Positions 57,941 to 64,000 of a stretch of DNA of 64,000 nt are shown in pieces. The notes below the pieces were generated by a model. It ran no database searches, was not told where the DNA came from, and saw nothing but the letters and a program-made list of their open reading frames with translations. The position numbers and the translations under genes are program-made. Numbering within the stretch: position 1 is the stretch's first letter; the number at the start of each line of letters is the position of its first letter. The stretch lies in NCBI GenBank assembly GCA_046351595.1, contig JAXLYE010000001.1:620001-684000 (forward strand), in the 5' to 3' direction. The DNA comes from JAXLYE01 sp046351595 (GTDB lineage Bacteria > Myxococcota_A > Polyangia > Palsa-1104 > JAEUJZ01).

Positions 57941-59083
57941 TCAGAAACCGAGCCTGAGCTGTAGCTGAAACGCGGTCGGATCGGCAAGCCCGGCAAGCCC
58001 AGTGAGCCCGCCCGCCCCGGCGCCTGGCAGCAGCATCGAGGTCGGCGGCGACGAGGGCGACGACGGCGGGCTGCCCGGCACGAGCTCACGCGGCGGCTCG
58101 CCGAGCTCGCGCACCTGCACCACGGTCCGCGCCCGCAAGAGCGCATCGACCAGGCCCGTCACCACCAGCGCCCAGAAGGTCACGCCCGTCGTCAGGTACG
58201 TCGCGGTCAGGGCGCGCGCCGTCGTCAGCTCGCGCGGCGCGAAGGTGCCGTCGGGGTACTTCAGCCGCACCGCGATCCAGCAGCCGAGCGAGGCGCCGCC
58301 GGTGATCATCTCGCTGACCAAGAGCGTCGCCCCGAGCGCCCGCCGCTTCTCGGCGAGCTGCGGCACACCGAAGGGCAACAGGTGCAGCGCCGAGAAGCGC
58401 CGCTGCACCGTGCGCTCGATGTAGACGCGCTTCGCCTGCTTCTGCGCCAAAAGCTCGGCCTGCTTCTGCAGCGCCTCCTGCTCGGCCTTCTGGCGCGCCT
58501 CCTCCTCGGCCTGGCGGCGGCGGATCTCCTGCAGGCGCTGCTCGTTGCGGCGGCGGATGTCGTCCAGGAACGCCACGGCCTTGAGCGGATCGATCACCGG
58601 GTCGAGCTGGAAGTCGGGCTTGAGCGACAGGAGCAGGTTGAACTCCTGCTCGGCGCCGACCTCGTCGTGCTCGAAGAAGTAGGACAGGGCCAGGAGCTTG
58701 TGAGCGAACAGCAGCTGCTCCTCCTGCGCGAGCAGCGCCTGCGGGTAGAGCAGCGGCCGCAGGAGCAGCACCGCGGCGCCGTAGTCCCCGCGCTGGTACG
58801 CCAGCTTGGCGCGCGCGAGCTGGTCGCCCGGGGCGGGCGAGGTCGGAGAAGCCGACGACGTCCCGGGCGCGGCGCCGTCACTGGATCGTGTGCCGTCACT
58901 GGCTCGCGCTCCGCTTGGGCGCCCGGCGTCGCGCGCGCTGGACGGCGGGTGCAGCCCCGGTGCGGGCTGCCCCAGCGCGAGCCGGACGTTCGCGGCGGTC
59001 CCGTGCGCGAGCAGCGCTGCCGGGAGCACCACGCGCGCAGGCCCCATCAGCCTCGGGAGCAGCCGCCGCGACATGCCTGTCAT
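57941..59083 (-). CDS. Exported TPR-like protein with membrane segments and coiled coil
   Basis: 380 residues from ATG 59083 (an upstream GTG at 59092 adds MVV). A signal-like N-terminus (LMGPARVVLPAALLAHG) is followed by a low-complexity linker, TPR-like helices (LARAKLAYQRGDYGAAVLLLRPLL, EVGAEQEFNLLLSLKPDFQLDPV), a charged coiled coil (RRRNEQRLQEIRRRQAEEEARQKAEQEALQKQAELL, core 185-220), then two or more hydrophobic segments (ALTATYLTTGVTFWALVVTGLVDALL). It sits between the kinase and the FHA activator, with its stop two bases from the activator start. Likely an envelope component of that signalling group. Confidence 0.8.
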   Translation of the reverse strand: MTGMSRRLLPRLMGPARVVLPAALLAHGTAANVRLALGQPAPGLHPPSSARDAGRPSGARASDGTRSSDGAAPGTSSASPTSPAPGDQLARAKLAYQRGDYGAAVLLLRPLLYPQALLAQEEQLLFAHKLLALSYFFEHDEVGAEQEFNLLLSLKPDFQLDPVIDPLKAVAFLDDIRRRNEQRLQEIRRRQAEEEARQKAEQEALQKQAELLAQKQAKRVYIERTVQRRFSALHLLPFGVPQLAEKRRALGATLLVSEMITGGASLGCWIAVRLKYPDGTFAPRELTTARALTATYLTTGVTFWALVVTGLVDALLRARTVVQVRELGEPPRELVPGSPPSSPSSPPTSMLLPGAGAGGLTGLAGLADPTAFQLQLRLGF

Positions 59084-59165
59084 AACTACCACGACACTCC
59101 GACCGCGTGGCGCCGAATCGCCGCGGCGGCGACTGGCGGCCGGGCTGCCGTGCAGGCGCCCGCGC

Positions 59166-61034
59166 TCAGCGCGGCACGAGGGTGACGGCCAGGCTGCTCA
59201 GCTGGTTGGCGCGCAGCGTCACGGTGCGCGTGACGCTCTGGTGCAGCGGCGCGCTCACCTGCACCTTGACCGTGGCCTGACCATCGTCGGACAGCGGCGG
59301 CAGCGGCACCGCCAGCACCTGGCCGGCCCGGCCGACCAGCCTTCCTTCGACCAGCACGTCGACGCCGAGCTGGCCGCTGTCGCCCTCGGGCAGCCGCGGG
59401 CTCTCGGCGCGCACCTGCAGGAGCGCCGGCTTCCAGCGCAGCCGCACCCGCACCTCCTCGGCCGAGCTGTCCGGCGGCAGCACCACGCGCTCGCTGAAGC
59501 AGGCCGGGTTCTCGAACACGAACTCGTTGGTGCCCGGGCCGAGCTGCACGGTCCGCACGTCGACGCCGTAGTCGCCGAGCCGGCGGCCGTTGTGGGTCAC
59601 CGCGACCGCCTTGGGCCACGGCTCCAGGCGCACCACACGCGGCGCGGTCGCCGTCCCCGCCGGGGCCACCGGCGTCCCCCCGACCGGGCGGCCGGGGGTG
59701 TGGCGGCGCAGCGGCCGCGGCGGCGGCTCCACGCTCGTCGGCTCGCCCGCACCGGCCGGGCGCGAGGACGCCCCCGTTGAAAGCCCCGCGGTCGGCGGCC
59801 CGGGCGGATCGCGCGCCTCGCGGCCCGGGTCGCGACCGGGCTCACGCTCGGGCACAGACGGTGCCGCCCAGATCGGCGGCGGCGGTCGCGGTCGGCCCGG
59901 CCGCAGCGGCCGTATCAACCATACGCCGCCGCTGACCAGAAGCACCGACGCCGCCACGCCGCCGCTCCACAGCCCGGCGCGCCGCAGCCGCTGCCGCCGC
60001 GCCACCGATTGGATGCGGTCCCTGAGCTGCACGTCCTCGGGCGCGACCCGCTGCGCCCGCGCCCAGACCTTGAGCGCCGCCGCCACGCGACCCGCCGCCC
60101 GCAGCGCGTCGCCGCGCGCCAAGAGCGCCGCCAGCCACCTCGCTTCATACGCCGCCTCCCACGCCTGCGGGTCCTGCAGAAAGGCGCGCAGCTCGGCCCG
60201 CGGATCGCGGATGCCGGCGTCGCGCAGCACCGCGTGCAGCGCCTCGAGCAGCGAGGCGGCATCGGGGTAGCGCTGCTCCGGCGAGGTGCGCAGGCAGCGC
60301 TCGATGAGCTGCGCCAGCTCGGGGCTGCACAGCGGAGAAAGCTCGTCGACCGGCGTGTGCACGCCCGAGCCGATCTTCGACAGCGTCTCGTGCGGGTTCT
60401 TGCCGCAGAAGGGCAGCTCGCCGGTGACCACCTCGTACAGCACGACGCCGAGCGAGAACAGATCCGAGCGCCCGTCCTGCGGCTCGCCGCGGATGTGCTC
60501 GGGCGCGATGTAGGCCGGCGACCCGAGCAGCTGCCCCGTCGCGGTGACGCTGTCCTTGTCGAGGATGCGGGCGATGCCGAAGTCGCACAGCACCAGCGTG
60601 CCGCCGGCCCGCACCATGATGTTCTCGGGCTTGACGTCGCGGTGGATGACGCCCTGGGCGTGCGCCGCCTGCAGCGCCGCCGTCACCTCGATGCCGATCA
60701 GCGCCGCGACCTCGGGGAAGCGCGGCCGGTGGCGCAGGAGCAGCGCGCGCAGGTTCGGCCCGCCGAGCAGCTCGGTGACGAGGTAGCTGTCCTGCTCGCC
60801 CTCGTCGGAGTAGGCGTAGATCTCCAGGATGTTCTCGTGGCGCAGCCGCGCCACCGCCTTGGCCTCACGGGCGAAGCGCAGCCGCGCCTCCTTCTCGGCC
60901 GACAGGTGCGGGTGCAAGAGCTTCACCGCCACCTCGCGATCGAGCTTGGTGTCGAGCGCCCGGAACACCGACGCCATGCCCCCCCGCCCTACGAGCTCGA
61001 GAAGCCGATAGTGCGCGAGGGTTTGCCCCACCAT
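59166..61034 (-). CDS. Transmembrane Ser/Thr protein kinase with PEGA-like exterior domain
   Basis: 622 residues from ATG 61034 (MVGQTLAHYRLLELVGRGG). Kinase domain about 9-265: glycine loop GRGGMASVFRA, Lys in VAVKLLHPHL, catalytic loop VIHRDVKPENIMV, LCDFGIARI and the GSPAYIAPE segment. It should be active. A helical repeat region, one membrane segment (SGGVAASVLLVSGGVWLI), a Pro/Arg-rich linker and an all-beta extracytoplasmic domain follow (VRLRWKPALLQVRAESPRLPEG, VLVEGRLVGRAGQVLAVPLP). First gene of a minus-strand group with the TPR protein, the FHA activator and rbfA. Confidence 0.92.
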   Translation of the reverse strand: MVGQTLAHYRLLELVGRGGMASVFRALDTKLDREVAVKLLHPHLSAEKEARLRFAREAKAVARLRHENILEIYAYSDEGEQDSYLVTELLGGPNLRALLLRHRPRFPEVAALIGIEVTAALQAAHAQGVIHRDVKPENIMVRAGGTLVLCDFGIARILDKDSVTATGQLLGSPAYIAPEHIRGEPQDGRSDLFSLGVVLYEVVTGELPFCGKNPHETLSKIGSGVHTPVDELSPLCSPELAQLIERCLRTSPEQRYPDAASLLEALHAVLRDAGIRDPRAELRAFLQDPQAWEAAYEARWLAALLARGDALRAAGRVAAALKVWARAQRVAPEDVQLRDRIQSVARRQRLRRAGLWSGGVAASVLLVSGGVWLIRPLRPGRPRPPPPIWAAPSVPEREPGRDPGREARDPPGPPTAGLSTGASSRPAGAGEPTSVEPPPRPLRRHTPGRPVGGTPVAPAGTATAPRVVRLEPWPKAVAVTHNGRRLGDYGVDVRTVQLGPGTNEFVFENPACFSERVVLPPDSSAEEVRVRLRWKPALLQVRAESPRLPEGDSGQLGVDVLVEGRLVGRAGQVLAVPLPPLSDDGQATVKVQVSAPLHQSVTRTVTLRANQLSSLAVTLVPR

Positions 61035-61221
61035 CTCGGCGCAGTCTATCCCCCAACGTCCCGGTGGAGCAAGCCGCGCCAGCGACGAACTCAATCTCCC
61101 GTTCTTCGCCCTGACTTAGCGGCGCCCCTCGACGCCTGCAGCCGGCCAGCGGGCGGGCCGCGGCCCCTTCGGCGGACCAAGCCGCTCCCAGCGCCGGCCC
61201 GCCGCCTGCTATACAGAGTCC

Positions 61222-62490
61222 GTGGGCGTGCAGGCGATCGTCAGGGAGCAGCGAGGACACGGCGTGCGGCTGGGCGTGGCGCTCGCGCTGTCGCTGCTGT
61301 TCCACGGCGCGCTGGCGCTGCCGGCGCTGTTCCTGGATCTGGCGCGGCGCCTCTTGCCCAAGCCGCCGATCGAGTTCACGCTGCTGCCGGCCCCCAAGAA
61401 GCCGCCGCCGCCGCCGGTGCTGCCGCCCGAGGCGCCGCCGCCGGCCGCCGAGGCGCCGCCGCCCCCGCGCCCGCCGTCGCCGCCCAAGCCCCAGGCCAAG
61501 CCCAAGCCGCCCGAGGGTCCGCCCCGCCTGCGCCCGCTGACCGGCCTGGGCCCGACGGTGATCGAGCAGGATCTGGGCGTGCGCCTTGTGCTGCGCATGG
61601 CGACGCTACAGAAGTCGCCGCACCGCGCCGCCGTGGTCGGGCTGCTCGGCGCCTTCCCCGACGCCCGCCTGCTCACCGCCGGCACCGCCGTCGGCTCGGG
61701 CGAGGCGCTCGCCGCCCTGCTCGTCGACCGCACCGAGGCGCTGCTCATCGCCACCACGGATCCGACGGGCCTTGAGCGCACCGCGACCGCGCTGTACGCC
61801 CTGCACGGCCCCGATCTCGATCTTCAAGAGCGGCTGCGCGCGCGGCGGGTGGCGCCCTGGGATACGCGCGAGCTGTTCGAGCCCGTGCCCGGCCTGCTCG
61901 CCTTCGCCCGCCCCGACCTGCAGGGCCCCGGCACCGCGCGCCCGCCCGTGCCCGCCGGCGCCCCGCCCGCCGAGGCCCCCGCGCCCGCCGCTCCTTCCGG
62001 GCCCCCCGTCGACCGCACCTGGCCGCAGCGCCTGCGCACCCTGCTGCAGCGCCCCGGCCCGGCGCTGTCGCTCGAGGTCTTCAACCTCAACCAGCGCCTG
62101 CTCTTGCGCCACCTGCCGACACCGCTGCGCATCGCCGCCGCGCTCACCGCCGCCCCCGACCCCGAGCTGCGCATCCGCGCCGAGCTGCGCTCCGCCGACG
62201 AAGCCGAAGCCATGCGCACCGCGCTGGAGAAGCTGCGCGAGCGCCTCCTGGGCGACTTCCGCTACACCCTGCTCGGCCTCAGCGATCTGCTGAAAGACAT
62301 CAAGATTGCCGTCCAAGCCAACGCCGTCGAGATCACCGGCACCGCCCCCGGCCGCTCCGTCGACGCCCTGCTCGGCCTGGCCGCCCTCTCCCTCTCCAGC
62401 CTCCCCAGCGGCGACCCCGCCCCGCCGCCGCTTGTGCCCCCGGTCCCCGACCTGGGCGCCCTCGATCAAGGCCAGGCCCCGGATCTCTGA
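61222..62490 (+). CDS. TonB-like proline-rich membrane-anchored protein, unknown
   Basis: 422 residues from GTG 61222. A short cytoplasmic lead and one membrane segment (LGVALALSLLFHGALALPALFL) are followed by a Pro/Lys/Glu-rich span at about 50-110, the layout of TonB N-termini. The rest is not a TonB C-terminal domain. Residues about 130-240 are alpha/beta (HRAAVVGLLGAFPDARLLTAG, ALLIATTDPTGLERTATALYAL), and about 270-400 resembles a second alpha/beta unit (LSLEVFNLNQRLLLRHLPTP, LLGDFRYTLLGLSDLLKDIKIAVQANAVEITG). No ExbB/ExbD neighbours are seen. Divergent to the kinase gene. Confidence 0.75.
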   Translation: MGVQAIVREQRGHGVRLGVALALSLLFHGALALPALFLDLARRLLPKPPIEFTLLPAPKKPPPPPVLPPEAPPPAAEAPPPPRPPSPPKPQAKPKPPEGPPRLRPLTGLGPTVIEQDLGVRLVLRMATLQKSPHRAAVVGLLGAFPDARLLTAGTAVGSGEALAALLVDRTEALLIATTDPTGLERTATALYALHGPDLDLQERLRARRVAPWDTRELFEPVPGLLAFARPDLQGPGTARPPVPAGAPPAEAPAPAAPSGPPVDRTWPQRLRTLLQRPGPALSLEVFNLNQRLLLRHLPTPLRIAAALTAAPDPELRIRAELRSADEAEAMRTALEKLRERLLGDFRYTLLGLSDLLKDIKIAVQANAVEITGTAPGRSVDALLGLAALSLSSLPSGDPAPPPLVPPVPDLGALDQGQAPDL

Positions 62491-62579
62491 CCGGGGGGAG
62501 GAATCCAGCGGCAGGAGCCGCTCCGAGCGGCATCAGGCAGGACCGGCGCAGCCCGGGCAGTTCGGCTCCGCTCGCTGCT

Positions 62580-63992
62580 TCAGCTCGGACGGAAGCCGCC
62601 GAGCCGGCGCATGCCAAAGCCCACGCGGTAGACATCGGGGATGTTGATGCGGCCATCGCCCAGCTTCTCCAGGACGCCGGCGTTGGCCAGCTGATCCAGC
62701 ATCTCCTCCAGATCATTCTGGGTGGCGGGCCGGTTCGCCTCCCGAGCCAGCGGCGGAATCAGCTTGCCCTTCTTCCACTCGCGCAGAAGGGTCGAGGCCG
62801 GGCAGGGCACGGTCAGGCCCTTCAGCAGCGACATCGCATCGTGCGCCCAGTCCAGATCCTCGCTGATCTCCGTCACCCTGTACTCAGACGCTTTGCGCAC
62901 GCCCTCGTGGAGGCCGCTCCAGTGCAGCGGGTGCAGCTGGTTTGGCACCTCGTGTCCTTCTGCAGCGCGGCGGATGGCGGCCAGGAAGCTGCGCGGGCTG
63001 ACCTTCTCGCGGGCGTCGGCCAGGTGGTTGAGGACCCACGAGTACGTCTTGCCGCGCCGCCGATCCGTCCCCATGTAGGGACCGGCGAGCTGCGTAAACA
63101 CCTGCTCCTGCCTGCGCCAGTCGGTGCGCAGCTCGACCGGCAGCACGTAACGCCCCTCCATGCGTCGCCAGGTGAGCCGGGACAGGCCGCGAAAGCAGGC
63201 GGCCGCCTCGTCGTCGTCGCCGTTGCCCAGGTAGGTGAACAGCAGCGCGTACAGGTCCACCCCGCTCCAGTCGAGCGGCACCCGCGAGGCGAGCACCTTC
63301 GAGGCGTCTGGGAACGCCTTGACCTCGGGGTCCTCCAGCATGTCGGGGCGGACGAACACCTTGGCGCGGATGGAGCTGTAGGCCCGCAGCTCGAGCACCA
63401 GCTCGAGCAGGCCGCGCAGGAGCTGCATGCGGGTCAGGCGCAGGTCGGCCGTCCGATCCAGCGCATCGAACAGCACCAGATGCTGCTTCCCCAGGCCCTG
63501 CAGCCGCGTGTCCGCCTCGCGCATCGCCACCGCCACGCGCGGGGGATTCTGGCTCACCCAGCGCGCCGCTTCCGCCCAGGTCCCGCCGGGCAGCGCGTCG
63601 GGGGCGACGTGCCGCAGCACCACCATCTTCCAGATGAGGCGCGGCTTGATGCCCTCTGCGAGGAGCTGCTCCAGCTCGTCCTTCTCCGGCCACTCCGGGC
63701 GGGTCCCCTGGCCGAAGCCCGCCGAGACGACCAGGGCGCGGCTGTCCCGCGCGGGCTGGTCCACAAGGTGCGGGCGCAGGGTGTCCGACTGCAGCGCGAA
63801 CCACCAGAAGCTCTTGCCCGCGCCGCGGATGCCTTCGACCAGCATGGCATTGGGGTCCAGCGCCCGCAGGTGCGAGCCGGGTACATAGACAAACTGGGGC
63901 TGCACCTGGTCGTACTGCGACGGCTCGGGCGGGATGCTGGAGGTGATGGCCTGCCGTAGGAGATCGCGGGTGCGGACGGTCTGAGCGCTCAC
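62580..63992 (-). CDS. P-loop ATPase of unknown specific family
   Basis: 470 residues from GTG 63992, eight bases from the window edge. Walker A is VEGIRGAGKSFWWFALQ (about 52-68) and Walker B is QHLVLFDALDRTAD. The middle has an Arg-finger-like stretch (RAYSSIRAKVFVRPDMLED) and a conserved-looking WSGVDLYALLFTYLGNGDDDEAA. The C-terminus looks like a winged helix (LEEMLDQLANAGVLEKLGDGRINIPDVYRVGFGMRR). This general plan occurs in STAND/KAP-like regulatory and conflict ATPases. Its partner genes, if any, lie beyond the window. The GTG sits in GTGA, so it may overlap an upstream stop. Confidence 0.75.
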   Translation of the reverse strand: MSAQTVRTRDLLRQAITSSIPPEPSQYDQVQPQFVYVPGSHLRALDPNAMLVEGIRGAGKSFWWFALQSDTLRPHLVDQPARDSRALVVSAGFGQGTRPEWPEKDELEQLLAEGIKPRLIWKMVVLRHVAPDALPGGTWAEAARWVSQNPPRVAVAMREADTRLQGLGKQHLVLFDALDRTADLRLTRMQLLRGLLELVLELRAYSSIRAKVFVRPDMLEDPEVKAFPDASKVLASRVPLDWSGVDLYALLFTYLGNGDDDEAAACFRGLSRLTWRRMEGRYVLPVELRTDWRRQEQVFTQLAGPYMGTDRRRGKTYSWVLNHLADAREKVSPRSFLAAIRRAAEGHEVPNQLHPLHWSGLHEGVRKASEYRVTEISEDLDWAHDAMSLLKGLTVPCPASTLLREWKKGKLIPPLAREANRPATQNDLEEMLDQLANAGVLEKLGDGRINIPDVYRVGFGMRRLGGFRPS

Positions 63993-64000
63993 GGCAAGCC

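Overview
The window is very GC-rich, gene-dense bacterial DNA. Third codon positions are almost always C or G. The gene content points to a Myxococcota (former deltaproteobacterial) chromosome: two transmembrane Ser/Thr protein kinases, an FHA-GAF-sigma54 activator, PEGA/TPR proteins, many Cys-rich lipoproteins, an ECF42-type sigma factor and a DUF1501/heme-protein operon. This assignment is inferred from gene content only. Housekeeping genes (rimO, fmt, rlmE, rplC, smpB, rbfA, nnr, yfgM-bamB, one tRNA-Gly) show that it is chromosomal.

Layout. 1-4402 (-): a tightly packed four-gene operon of a secreted DUF1549/DUF1588 protein with a CxxCH heme motif, a lipoprotein, a Tat-exported DUF1501 protein and a second lipoprotein cut by the window edge. 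4578-9317 (+): lipoprotein, exported carotenoid oxygenase, rimO and a protein with a histone H1-like tail. 9318-9773: a C-rich tandem repeat between converging genes. 9774-11075 (-): ECF42 sigma factor. 11159-18473: the most unusual block, with a vWA/YfaP-like protein and a zinc-ribbon pseudokinase on one strand, diverging from an SPFH protein with three zinc ribbons and a PurA-like enzyme that has lost the aspartate-binding loop. 18512-29726: M19 dipeptidase, class III cyclase, esterase, NAD-epimerase, LON-domain protein, D,D-carboxypeptidase, YfgM/BamB pair and an OPA-type transporter. 29762-32335 (-): fmt, rlmE and a stand-alone rplC.

32689-40306 looks like an accessory region. It holds three paralogues of an unknown family, a lipoprotein, a frameshifted DUF1016 nuclease remnant, an XRE regulator, a Fis-type HTH protein, an array of about 17 repeats of 21 bp, an orphan PAAR protein and an amidohydrolase. 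It ends beside tRNA-Gly(CCC). 40626-47483: Cys-rich lipoprotein, Nnr NAD(P)HX repair enzyme, a tetraether-synthase-like radical SAM protein, smpB and a Crp-like regulator. 47661-52025: PEGA protein, lipoprotein, Ser/Thr kinase and lipoprotein, probably one envelope-signalling group. 52111-55230: CAAX protease, SH3-amidase and PAP2 phosphatase. 55259-61034 (-): kinase, TPR membrane protein, FHA-GAF-sigma54 activator and rbfA in one co-directional run, a plausible kinase-to-sigma54 route. 61222-63992: a TonB-like proline-rich protein and a P-loop ATPase at the edge.

The best candidate for an undescribed system is 11159-18473. The three-paralogue family around the PAAR gene and the 21-bp repeat array come next.
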